Positions 21,207 to 32,160 of a DNA stretch of 48,468 nucleotides are shown piece by piece (the first letter of the stretch is position 1; each line of letters opens with the position of its first letter). Source of the DNA: Zygnema cylindricum (lineage: Eukaryota > Streptophyta > Zygnematophyceae > Zygnematales > Zygnemataceae); assembly GCA_037447655.1 (NCBI GenBank), contig JBBHKE010002840.1, positions 66,602 through 115,069 of the forward strand. The letters run 5' to 3'. A program made the translations under genes and the position numbers. Below the pieces are notes generated by a model. The model had not been told where the DNA came from. It saw only the letters and a list, made by a program, of their open reading frames with translations, and did no database searches.

Positions 21207-21954
21207 CAATAAGATTTGATTCCGAAGGTTCAAGACTTCTAGGGTCTAGGGTGGTATCCCGCGAACCTGTTCTCACACGGTCAAAGTCAAACGTTGACTG
21301 TTAGCCTATACCCACCGGAGCATTTGTAACTTTTTGCCCATTCCGATGATTTTCCGAAAAGTCATCGGAAAACGGGTCTTGTTCACACCAAAATTTTGGG
21401 ACGGAGCTCCGATTGAAGGTGTCACGTGACACGTTACACGCTTCGACGTCATCAAACATAGGCGCGAAAACAAACCTGCAGTTTTTCAAATTTACTAAAG
21501 CGTCCGCCTTTTCCCTTCCGCCCCCCTGTTCTCTTCTGCACCATCGCTAAAGTACAGCTCTTCCTTCCCGTCACCTGTCCATTTTATTTGGACCCTCCAT
21601 TCTATTTGGTCCCTCTTACTCTCCATTCTATTTGGTCCCTCTTATCGACCAGTACGGTTTTTTTGTTCTTCCTCCTTTGTCTACAGTTAACTCCAAACTG
21701 GTTACAACCACTATGCATCTTTTTTTAAAACATTTTTTAGGGTTTCAAACTAAACAACGTTAATTCTTTTGATCTAATATTCCTTAATCCGTTTTAAGGA
21801 AATTTGGAAAAACACTTTGCGGGCTACAAGGTATGTAATTCCTGGATCATAATGTGCCGTTTAATTATAAAACATGTTATCTGAAAAAAACCCTAACCAT
21901 AATTAATATCCTAACTTAGTAGAATGAAGTTATTTAAAGATATATCTATGAAGA
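21207..21954. other. unassigned stretch with short direct repeats
   Basis: Contains two to three direct copies of CCATTCTATTTGGTCCCTCT (about 21585-21650) and otherwise AT-rich sequence. No gene was identified. Confidence 0.4.
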
Positions 21955-21995
21955 TATATATCTATTACATATGTATATATGTATATAGGTGTATG

Positions 21996-22027
<32 letters not shown>

Positions 22028-22403
22028 TCTATATATATATTCTATATATATAAATATTACTATACTATTATGTATTAGTATATATTACTCAATCTAACAT
22101 ATAGTTGTATCAAATAGTGACATATTACTACATTACTTAGAGATAATTAATTTATATTATACAAAAATTTATATTTTTAGATAAGAAACTGCAAACTAAC
22201 TGAGAACTGAAAACAATAGTGTGACAGAAACAAAATAGTGAGGCAGAAATAGTGGTGCATATATACATATTTGTATATATATAGATAGATATAAATATAT
22301 ATATATAGGTATATATATCTATATATCTATATATCTATATACCTATATATATAGATGTATATATCTATTATATATGTATATATATATAGATATATATATA
22401 TAT

Positions 22404-22453
<50 letters not shown>

Positions 22454-22758
22454 TACTGTACTATTATGTATTGGTATATAATACTCTGTCTAACATATAG
22501 CTGTATCAGATAGTAACATATTACTATATCACTAAGACAAAATTACTTTATATTATATAATAATTTATATTTTTAGATAGAAACCTGCAAACTGGGAACT
22601 GCAAACTGAGAACTGAAAACTGAAAAATGCAAAACTAAAAACCGAAAACCCAGAAAAGGAAACTGTTAACTAGTAATAGTGTGACAGAAAAATAGTGCAA
22701 CAGAAAAATAGTGTAGGCAGAAATAGTGCAGTGTATATATGTATATATATCTATATAT

Positions 22759-22799
<41 letters not shown>

Positions 22800-23498
22800 T
22801 ATATATATATATATATTTGTATATATAGATAGATAAATATATATGTATATTACTATACTATGTATAAGTATATATTACTCTATGTAACAGATAACTGTAT
22901 CACATAGGGTCGTGTTACTGTATTACTTAGACAAAATTAAATTATATAATACAATAATTTATATTTTCTGATAAAAAACTGCAAACTGAGAACTGAAAAC
23001 TGAAAAATGCAAAACTCAAAACTGAAAACTCAAAATTGAAAACTGTTTACTAGTAATAGTGTGACAGAAAAATAGTGTAGGCAGAAATAGTGCAGTTTAT
23101 ATATGTATATATGTATATATGTATATATTTGTATATATAGATAGATATATATATAGATAGATAGATATATATATATATATATATGTATATTACTATACTA
23201 TGTATAAGTATATATTACTCTATGTAACAGATAACTGTATCACATAGGGTCGTGTTACTGTATTACTTAGACAAAATTAATTTATATAATACAATAATTT
23301 ATATTTTCTGATAAAAACCTGCAAACTGAGAACTGAAAACTGAAAAATGCTAAACTCAAAACCGAAAAACCAAAATTAGAAACTGTTAACTAGTATTAGT
23401 GTGACAGAAAAATAGTGCAACAGAAAAATAGTGTAGGCAGAAATAGTGCAGTGTATATGTATATATATATATATATATATTTGTATATATAGATAGAT

Positions 23499-23594
<96 letters not shown>

Positions 23595-23735
23595 TACTAT
23601 ACTATGTATAAGTATATATTACTCTATGTAACAGATAACTGTATCACATAGGGTCGTGTTACTGTATTACTTAGACAAAATTAAATTATATAATACAATA
23701 ATTTATATTTTCTGATAAAAAACTGCAAACTGAGA
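21955..23735 (+). repeat. satellite array of ~350-400-bp units separated by (AT)n
   Basis: Five units (starting about 22050, 22440, 22845, 23180 and 23588) each contain TACTATACTATGTATAAG-type sequence, AACAGATAACTGTATCACAT, a CAAACTGAGAACTGAAAACT block and GTGACAGAAAAATAGTG. Long (TA)n and (TAGA)n microsatellites separate them. The last unit breaks at 23735 in the middle of the CTGAGA motif, where the trihelix ORF begins. Confidence 0.85.
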
Positions 23736-24242
23736 TCCACTAAAATCCACTCCATTAATCTTTTTGCTATGCTGTAAAACTGAATGTAGCCGGTCAAAGT
23801 ATGCCCATGTTATTTGGCCTGTTCCAGTCGATGTTTTTTTCTTTACAAGTTCTTTGTATTTTTTCTTTAAGCTGTCCAATTTCCCTTTTGCGGAGTCAAT
23901 GCTCCTGTTCCCCAATAGTCGATGTGACTCGTTAATTTTATTGACAATGAGGGTCTGCCATTCGTGGTTGGTTAGATTTCTTGGCTCTCCTTGTTGGGTT
24001 TCCGCCCATGCATTAACAAGGATGTCCGTGGATTCCACGCTCCAAGGCCCTTTTAATAACTTAGGATCTTCCGGTGTTGGGCTTATAAAACGACTTTGTT
24101 GACTGGAAGTTATGCTTCCTTGCATGTTGACTTGAGTTCCGTGAAAACGGTTTTCTTCGGTATTGCTCATGTCTTCGTGAAAATCAATACCGGGAATGGC
24201 ACTAAATTCCGCCATAATTGCACAGTTCTGCAACACCACCAA
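23703..24242 (-). CDS. trihelix / Myb-SANT-like DNA-binding protein (ORF, 3' end in repeat)
   Basis: The 179-residue frame has one recognisable domain. At residues 64-157 are KGPWS, conserved tryptophans 67, 79, 95 and 146, a basic LKKKYKELVKKK helix (125-136) and WAYFDRL. This is the pattern of plant trihelix/GT-factor Myb-SANT-like domains, which bind GT-type promoter elements in the nucleus. The start at 24242 is the first ATG; an in-frame Met at residue 10 is equally possible. The last ten codons and the stop (23703-23735) are satellite-unit sequence, so the real gene may be 3'-truncated or spliced differently. Some transposon-derived host genes carry a similar domain, so a domesticated or transposon origin is possible. 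Confidence 0.65.
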   Translation of the reverse strand: MVVLQNCAIMAEFSAIPGIDFHEDMSNTEENRFHGTQVNMQGSITSSQQSRFISPTPEDPKLLKGPWSVESTDILVNAWAETQQGEPRNLTNHEWQTLIVNKINESHRLLGNRSIDSAKGKLDSLKKKYKELVKKKTSTGTGQITWAYFDRLHSVLQHSKKINGVDFSGSQFAVFYQKI

Positions 24243-24409
24243 TTACCACCCATTTGAAGCAGGAGCAACCGATCAGTAATCGGTAATTAGAATAAACCCC
24301 AATTGTAAAAGATCAAAAACTACATATGTTTCGATCATTTTTAATTTTTCAAAACCATTAAGTAAAAGGGGCTGTTGGTTTTGTCCATTAAAAATAAACA
24401 TTACATACA
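24243..24409 (-). promoter_or_regulatory. upstream region of the trihelix ORF
   Basis: This short region lies between the ORF start and the CT/GA tract. It contains GATCAGTAATCGGTAATTAG near 24270-24289. No TATA box could be assigned with confidence. Confidence 0.25.
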
Positions 24410-24944
24410 TTCCCCCACCCTCTCCCTCTCCCCCTCCCTCTCTCCCTCCCTCCCCTTTTTTCCCTCCCTCTCCCTCTCCCTCCCCCTCTCCCTCTCACTC
24501 TCCCTCCCCCTCTCCCTCCCTCCCCCTCTTTTTCCATTTCCCTCTCCCTCTCCCCCTCCCCCTCTTTCCCCCCTTCCCTCTCCCCTCCGTCTCCCTCTCC
24601 TTCTCCTTCTCCCTCTCCCTCTCCCTCTCTCCCTCCCTCTCTCTCTCCCTCTCCCCCTCCCCCTCCCTCTCCCTCCCTCTCCCCCTCCTTCTCCCCTTCC
24701 CTCTCCCACTACCTCTCCCTCTCCCTCTCCCTCTCCCTCTCCCTCTCCCTCTCCCTCCCTACCTTCCTCTCACTCTCCCTCTCCCTCCCTCCTTTCCCCT
24801 CCTTCTCCCCTTCCCTCTCTCTATCTCTCCCCCTCCCTCCCTCCCTCTCCCCTCCGTCTCCCTCTCCCTCTCCCTCTCCCTCTCCGTCTTCGTCTCCCTC
24901 TCCTTCTCCCTCTCCCTTTCTCTCTCCCTTCGCCTCTCCCTCAC
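24410..24944 (+). repeat. CT-rich polypyrimidine tract
   Basis: About 535 bp of CCCTCTC-type repeats. On the strand of the trihelix ORF it is GA-rich and upstream. The Ser/Pro and Arg/Glu ORFs in it are artefacts. Confidence 0.9.
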
Positions 24945-25132
24945 CCTCTATGTATATACATATTACATACATATTATATACATACACATCTATATTTTCG
25001 TATGAGGGTAGAAATTTCATTCTGTAATATAAAAATTTCCTCTATGTATATACATATTACATACATATTATATACATACACATCTATATTTTCGTATGAG
25101 GGTGGAAATTTCATTCTGTAATCTAAAACCTT
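24945..25132 (+). repeat. 94-bp direct duplication
   Basis: Two nearly identical copies, 24945-25038 and 25039-25132. Each begins CCTCTATGTATATACATATT and includes TATTTTCGTATGAGGGT and ATTTCATTCTGTAAT. Only two or three bases differ, so the duplication is recent. Confidence 0.9.
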
Positions 25133-25259
25133 TTTGATTTAAAAGATTTTTCACAAAAAATAATTATTACAAATCGTAAACAAAAAAACACAACTGGCAA
25201 AAATGACAAAAGAAATCATCAAATTATTTGAAGAGAAAACCACAAACGTAAATTTCTAT

Positions 25260-27420
25260 TAGTACCGTTAAGAATTGTACAATACTTGTAATACCACTAC
25301 TACCACTAATTATACATAGTTTTACAAAATGTACTTATACTCATTCTAAAAGGTAATAAGGTGCTAATACTAATTATACAGACAAAGTATTAATAGTATA
25401 GAATTAGACTTACCATTAATTACATAAACTAGTAATTGTAAAAATACTTATTACACAAAATTTACTAATTCTCATTGTAAAAAGTAATAAGGTTCTAATA
25501 CTAATGAAACAGACAAAGAAATGTACTGATCTTACATAAACTGTTTTACGTACTAATTACGTAGATTGGTAAACGTGTTCATACTAATTAAACAACAAGC
25601 ATAACTGTACTAATACTAATTATACAAACTTATAATCTGTCCAAATCCGATGATACAAACTACTAACTCTAAAACACTAATTATACATACTAAAAAATGT
25701 ACAAATACTTTTTATACAAACTGTTGACTGTGCTAAAATCAGTATTACAACAATTATAAGTATCTCTAACCATTTTTGGCAAAGCTATGTATAGTTAGTG
25801 TTAGTACAGTTATTAGTAACGTTTAATTAGTATTAAGAAAGTTATTAGCAATGTATCATTTGTATGCGTACTAGCACTAATTATTTCATAAGTATAATAA
25901 CACATTGTTTAATAAGTGTACTAACACTCAACCTACAGACTAATAAATCTTAAGTAAAATAAGTGTAAAAATACTTATTTTACAAAATGTACTAATACAA
26001 CTTGCCTGAACTAATAATCTGCTAATACTAATGAAACAAAAAAATAAATGTACTGATAATAATTGTGCAGTAATTGTACAATGTAATAACTGTCATAACA
26101 CTAATTATAGACCCTAAAAACTATACTGATACGAAATGTACACTCTAATAAGTGTATTATTACTAATTATACAGACTGTGTTAATAGAAATGATACAAAC
26201 TACCTGTAATAATACTACTTATACATTACTACCAACTGTACTAACACTAATTATATACGGTAATAACTGTATGAGCACTATTTATATAGACTAGTAACTG
26301 GATTGTCCTAGTAATAGTAAAAAACTAATAACAATGCTAAATCTAATTATGCAGACTAATAACTATACTAATACTGATTATACAGACTAATTAATGTATT
26401 AATACTGACTATACATACTGATAAGTGTACTAGTACTATTTTTACATACAAAAAAATTTTCAAGTGTGTATTATATAGACTAACAAATCTAATTATACTA
26501 ATTACACAAACCAAAAACTGAGTTAATACTTTTTATACGCACAAATATCTGTTAAAAAATTGATTATATTATTATTGTCCTAATACTAGTTATACATTAC
26601 TGAAAAGTGTCCTAACACTAATTATACAGTACTAGTAACTGCAATAACACTAATTATATAGAATAGTAAATGTACTCACACTAACTATACACACTCACTA
26701 TACAGACGTATAGCTGTACTATCACTAATTGTACAAACAAAAACGGTGCTAAGTATAATTATACAGACTAATACCTGTAAAAATACTAATATACATACTA
26801 TTACATTATCTAATACCTGTTGTCATACTAATTATACATACTAATAACTGTGTTAATATCAATTATCAATTAAACAGTATTTGTATCTGTACTAACAATA
26901 ATTATACAGTCTAATAACTGTGACAATACTAATTATACAAACCAATAACCGTAATAACACGGATTACTGATTATAAACATCACTAACTGCACTAATACAT
27001 ATTATACCCTAAATCTAATTATACACTAAAACTTATTATATAGGTAACGAACTAAAACTTATTATATAGGTAACGAACTAGACCAATACTGTGTATACAA
27101 ACTACTAACTGTAAGACATTAGTAATAAATACTGAAAACTGTACTAGTACTTATTATTCCACTAATAACTCTACTCTTTCTATTCCACTAATAACTCTAC
27201 TCATTCTCCTGTCACATAATAATAACTGTACCAATACTAATTTTACAAACTCAGACATGTGGGCATACTGATTATACATAAAAATAACTTTAAAAATATT
27301 GATTATACGTACTATTAGCTGTGCTAATACTGACCGTATTAATATGATTTATAGGAAACGAATAACTGGACTAACATTGACTGTACAGGAATAATAAATA
27401 TGAATAATTATTATTAATAC
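25260..27420 (+). repeat. degenerate minisatellite, ACTAATTATACAGACTAATA units
   Basis: Roughly 2.1 kb of units of about 30-40 bp built around TAATACTAATTATACA and ACTAATAACTGTAC. All are heavily diverged but in the same orientation. A 29-bp exact duplication occurs near 27025-27070. There is no ORF above background. Confidence 0.75.
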
Positions 27421-28044
27421 AATTTTTAGTAGTATAGTTATTAGCCTGTAATATTATTGTAAAATTATTATGAGTATAGAAAACATCAAAAAAACAAGTG
27501 ACTATTGCCTCTATGGCCACAAAAAGACATCACAAATTCGCAGAGAGCAACTAAAGACATCATGCCAGAAATACGTTAGAAACATAGAATAAAACATCCT
27601 TAAAAAAAAATAAAACTAAAAACTGGCAAAAAAGGTAAAAAGAAAAACATAACTACGGAACCAAAAACATAAGAAAAACAATGACTCCCATTGCCGAATT
27701 GGTTTGGGCCATTATGGCCTGATAAACGACAAAAATTTAAGCCAGGCCCCCCTCAAAAATAAATACATACAAGAAAAGATAAAGAAAACCAAAAAAAACA
27801 CAGCAGGTCCAGTAAAGAGAGCAATTTTGGTATCCGATAAGTGGACAAGGACGACTCTAAAAATAAATAAACAAAGAAATAAATGATTTTTTAAAAAGGT
27901 AAAAAAAAAAAATAACAAACAAGTGAGAAACAACAAAATATCGATAATTAAATGAAAATTAAGAGATGAATAAATCTGACCGCAGGTCAGCAAGGAGAGA
28001 AGTTCCGTTATCGGCTATCGCAGAGCATCCGGTTTTGCAATAGC
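27421..28044. other. A-rich unassigned stretch
   Basis: A-rich sequence with AAAAAC and AAATAAAT runs. Small ORFs on both strands are compositional. No element boundary was seen. Confidence 0.4.
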
Positions 28045-28250
28045 CGGGAGGGAGGGAGGGAGGGAGAGGGAAAAGGGTAAAGGGAGAGGGAGAGAGAGAG
28101 GAGAGAGAGAGAAAAAAAAGAGAGAGGTAAAAGACAGAGAGAGAGATAATAAGAGAGAAAGAGAGAGAGAGAGGAGTGAAGGAGAGAGAGAAAGAGAGAG
28201 AGCGGGAGAGAGAGGGAAGGGGAGAGAAGGAAAGAGATAGAGAGAGATAA
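28045..28250 (+). repeat. GA-rich polypurine tract
   Basis: A GGGAGGGA and GAGAGAGA microsatellite. The minus-strand Ser/Leu/Phe ORF covering it is a low-complexity artefact. Confidence 0.85.
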
Positions 28251-28580
28251 TGAATGTTAGAAGGACGACGACGATGGTTCAAAAGTACTGCAGTATTTTC
28301 GCGCGCGTACAATGAAGTAGCCGTTCGGATTTTTTTTTCCTACGTCAGCTTTTCGGGTTACCGTTGGCCAGTTTCACAGAAATACACAACTTTTACCCTA
28401 CTTCTATATAGCGCAATATTTTGAGGAAGGTCGTTTGTACGGTTTTCCGAGAACTTCCGAAATCTACAAAGTCGGTGCTCGGAAAGCCGTACATTATTCG
28501 AACGTCCGTCTGTTGCGGAAGTGGTTTTTTTTCCGGTGGGAATAGGCTATGTGTGAACGCAGACTATAGCGGCTACACAC
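28251..28580. other. unassigned spacer before the MITE cluster
   Basis: GC-richer than its surroundings with no recognised gene. The 102-residue frame beginning at 28421 runs into MITE M1 and has no family motif. Confidence 0.35.
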
Positions 28581-29122
28581 TACACCGCGAATCGTTATTA
28601 GTGTCAATAACTCTAATTTGGGTTCTTAAAATTTTGATTTTTTTTTCAAATAGGATACATGATTTTAATTTTTCCTTGACGTTAACTAAGGTACCGTACA
28701 AAATAGCGCAAAGCCCGAAAGTACAATAAAATCTAAATAGTGTGGTGTACGGTCGATGTCAGGTTTTACATAAATGTACCTTTCAAAGTGAAATTTTGCA
28801 AAAAATGAATTAAATCAGACGCGCACGCATAGGAACGTGCGCTAAAAAAAAGGGATTGTTCTGACACGTAAATTAGTATGGCATGTACGGATTTTTTAAA
28901 TTCGCGACGGCGTACGATTTCATATATTTTGTACGAATACATATATTACTGTATATAATCGTACGGCGAATATTCCATTTTTGCTATTCCCAAATTAGCA
29001 TTAACGCCGAAATTAGAATACAATTTTTTTTTGAAAATTTTCAAATTCTTAATTAGCATCAAGTACGGTAAATTTTCTTCAACACTATTTAAAATTTGAC
29101 ACTAATAACGATTCGCGGTGTA
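28581..29122 (+). mobile_element. mariner-like MITE M1
   Basis: 542 bp including terminal TA dinucleotides. The terminal inverted repeats are perfect over 27 bp; they begin TACACCGCGAATCGTTATTA at 28581 and the exact inverse ends at 29122. A TA at each edge fits a Tc1/mariner-type TA target. The last TA (29121-29122) is shared with the next element. It has no transposase. Confidence 0.85.
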
Positions 29123-29829
29123 CACCGTGAATCGTAATTAGAGTAATGAAAAAATTAGAGTACAAAAACAAAACCAAAAAAACATTAAGAGTACACCGCC
29201 AATCGCTATTAGCGTAGTGTACGCTAATTCCGTCCAGCTTTTTTTTTATTTATTCTCAAAAAGAATTATCCATACTATTTAAAAAAACTCTAATTTCTAA
29301 TTAGAGTAGACGATTTCTTTCAAAATTTTCAAATTCTTAATTAGCGTACACCACTGTAATTATTCGTATACGCTAAAGAAACTTCTACGCTAATAGCGAT
29401 TGGCGGTGTAATGGACGCTAATTTATGTGATAGAGTTGTTTCAACTATGAAGTTTACTCTAATTTGGCACGCTAATATCCTCTACTGTAAATAAGGTATT
29501 CGTACAGAATTTGGCAAAACATACAGTTTATCGTCACTATGACGTTTGCACTACGCGGTTTGTTAAAACGCAGTTACATGATAACAGTCTGTATTAAATC
29601 ATTATTTGTACTTTTTTACTTAATAGAGTACAATTTTGCACGGTCGGAGGTCGTCCGTACTCCACACTATTTAGAACGAACCTATATTAGAATTAGAAAC
29701 GCTAATTAAACTTTACCTTAAAATAGAATAATGAAAAAATTAGAATCATTTACTCTATTTCATGTGATAGAGTCGAAATTTTGAGCGACCGAATTAGAGT
29801 AATTTACTCTAATTACGATTCGCGGCGTA
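29121..29829 (+). mobile_element. mariner-like MITE M3 (interrupted by M2)
   Basis: Outer termini are TACACCGTGAATCGTAATTA at 29121 and the inverse of TACGCCGCGAATCGTAATTA at 29829 (24 of 26 matching). M2 (29192-29410) is inserted inside. Without M2 the element is about 490 bp. Its right half (about 29600-29829) is inverted relative to the left half of M4, forming a large palindrome. Confidence 0.75.
29192..29410 (+). mobile_element. mariner-like MITE M2, nested in M3
   Basis: 219 bp with perfect 26-bp terminal inverted repeats beginning TACACCGCCAATCGCTATTA. Perfect termini make it one of the youngest insertions of the cluster. It interrupts M3, so it postdates it. Confidence 0.85.
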
Positions 29830-29848
29830 TAGGAAGGTCAATATAAAT

Positions 29849-30445
29849 TACACCGCAAATCGTAATTAAATTAAATAACGCTAATTCGGTCGCCCTAAAT
29901 TTCGACTCTATCACCTTAAATAGAGTAGATGATTCTAAATTTTTCATTATACTATTTAGGGTAAGGTTTAATTAGCGTGAAAACTTCTACTATAGGTTCG
30001 TTTTAATTAGTGTGAAGTACGGACGACGTCCGACCGTGCATAATTGTATTTTTATATGTAAAAAGGTACAAATAATGATTTAATATAATCGCGCTCGCAC
30101 GTGAGATCGCACTAAACAAAAAAATCAATCACATCGAAAAAAAGTCGTTCGCATAACTCTCGTCCGTTGATTACATCGTCGTCAGTGTGAACACTAATTG
30201 ACATTCAGCGCGACAAATAGTACTAACGTCAAAATGACGTCAACTATACGGACTGACAAATTCTGTGCATCTACGTAATTTAGTGTTCATAACTACAGCG
30301 CGGATAATTATTGCCAACATAACCCAATATAGAGTACTTCAATAAATTAGAGTAAACTTCCTCTGTGAAAAAGTTATATCACACAAATTAGCGTTCATAA
30401 CTCTAATTGTTTTTTTTTTTTACTCTAATTACGATTCGCGGTGTA
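29849..30445 (-). mobile_element. mariner-like MITE M4
   Basis: 597 bp. Termini TACACCGCAAATCGTAATTA (29849) and the inverse of TACACCGCGAATCGTAATTA (30445) differ at about three positions. It is a reverse-oriented relative of M3 and M5, sharing the GTACGGACGACGTCCGACCG block. Confidence 0.75.
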
Positions 30446-30464
30446 GTGTTTATGTACGCTTAAC

Positions 30465-30992
30465 CACACCGCGAATCGTAGTTAGAGTAAAAAAATAATT
30501 AGAAAAATATAAAAAAATAATTAGAGTTATTAATTCTAATTTGGGTAATCAACAAAAAAATACCCTAATTTCTCAATGACTCTAATTTGGGTTTCTGTCC
30601 GTAATAAATATCTGCGTTGAATATCTCCATTGTAAATTAGGTACACGTATTGAATTTGACAAAACGTACAATTTCACATCATTATGTCGTTTGCACTACG
30701 CGGTTTGTGAAAAAGCAGTTACATGACAACGGCCTGTATTAAATCATTTTTTGTATTTTTTAGTAAATAAAGTATTGTATTAGTTAATAAAATACAATTT
30801 TGCACGGTCAAGCGCCGTCCGTACTCCACACTATTTAAAAAGAACCTATATTAAAACTATTAACGCTAATAAAACTGTACCTTAAATAGTATAAATAATA
30901 ATCTATAATTATGTACTCTATTTAACGTGATAGAGTCGCAATTTAGGGCGACCGAATTAGCGTTCATAACTCTTTTTACGATTCGCGGTGTA
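30465..30992 (+). mobile_element. mariner-like MITE M5
   Basis: About 528 bp, starting CACACCGCGAATCGTAGTTA (first base of TA mutated) and ending ACGATTCGCGGTGTA. It has the same internal organisation and orientation as M3, including CCGTACTCCACACTATTTA. Confidence 0.75.
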
Positions 30993-31085
30993 CTTAAACA
31001 CTCATGTTTTGTTGGCTTTTGGTCATTCAATTTAAAATAGCGTTAATAACCCCATTTTTTCCCGAAACTGTCCCTACCTTTACAC

Positions 31086-31302
31086 TACACCGTGTATCGC
31101 TAGTAGCGTTAATAATTATTTCGCCGCTTAAAACATCTTTTCTCCGTACACACGTGTCCGATTTTCAATTTGAGACAATCGGAAGCTGGGAATCTTACCT
31201 TTCAACCGCCACCGTCAAATCCAAAATTCGACATGTGTGTACGGAGAAAAGATGTATCAGGTGGCAAAACAAACATTAACACTAATAGCGATTCGCGATG
31301 TA
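31086..31302 (+). mobile_element. hairpin MITE M6
   Basis: 217 bp, with termini TACACCGTGTATCGCTAGTA and the inverse of TACATCGCGAATCGCTATTA. Inside is a second inverted pair at 31133-31158 and 31230-31255 (25 of 26 matching; core TCTCCGTACACA / TGTGTACGGAGA), so a transcript would fold into a long hairpin. A decayed relative lies at 12948-13122. Confidence 0.8.
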
Positions 31303-31699
31303 TTGTAGTTCACACTGTACTGAAAACGGATAGTACGTCAAGGACTTGGAGGTTGTTTTTCGTCGATTTGTAGTTTTGTTGGGGTTTGTTGAGTCATTTT
31401 GGTATTCGAACTCTGTTGGATCTTTCCTTAGGTGTTTGTTCATTCTTTGGGTGTCTTGGTTTTACCTGTTTTTTTTATGTGTGTTCGCTGCTTTTACCTT
31501 GCCAATAGTTTTTGTTTGCTTCCCTCCACATGTAGTTTTTCAGTTTTAGAATTGTTGCCCCTTTTTGTTCCAATGGACTGAAATGGTTTACCACCGCACT
31601 TTTTAATAGAGTCAGTGATTTTCTGATCATACATGTTACAAACTCAAGCGCATACAACTAATAAGCCACCCAGGTGGACTCCAAATCATATTCTAAGAC
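31303..31699. other. unassigned stretch after the MITE cluster
   Basis: No recognised gene or element. The hydrophobic 67-residue frame at 31346-31549 reflects T-rich sequence and has no family resemblance. Confidence 0.35.
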
Positions 31700-32160
31700 C
31701 GTGTCCCCATGAGTCAAAGTAAGTGTCATTTTTTGTTATTTTCCTCAAAATCTTACCGCCGTACATCTTATATTATAATCGTACGAATAAAAAAAAATTG
31801 AAAGTTCATCTTGCGTCATCTTCACACTTAAAATATACTATACATTTTCGTATTGTGTTTTCCGACCCGTGGACAAGTTAAAAAACGTCATCTACAAATT
31901 CTACATTAAAACACATTGGATATGTGTTCTAAATTAAAGTATCACCACTACAAAAATAAGAAACCAACTTTTAAATTGTCAAAAGTTTTCAAAATGTTCA
32001 AACGATTTCAAACGACCAGGAGAACAACACAATTTGTTCAATTTGTCCGTTTTGCGTCTAATATGGTTTTTTTTTTGTGCGGGTCTCCATATTTTGTAGC
32101 ATTTCACGACGACTGAACAAAAGACGCAAAGGTAAAGGCATCTTCTTCAAGCGTGGAAAA
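31700..32160 (+). repeat. repeat R, copy A (left part, split by Copia elements)
   Basis: Shares blocks with 43690-44280: TTTCACGACGA followed by a purine-rich RGG-like stretch and TTCTTCAA, plus upstream CGACCCGTGG/GACCCATGTC-type motifs. It is interrupted at 32160 by Copia element 2 and resumes at 38614-38653 and after 42517. Confidence 0.55.

Noticed and set aside
20919-21233. 104-residue minus-strand ORF with LTFTCR-type repeats
   Set aside because: Its repeats simply reflect the 23-bp tandem DNA repeat; no start context or domain supports a gene.
24375-25121. 248-residue ORF and antisense Arg/Glu/Gly ORFs
   Set aside because: Same low-complexity artefact over a CT tract, running into a 94-bp direct duplication.
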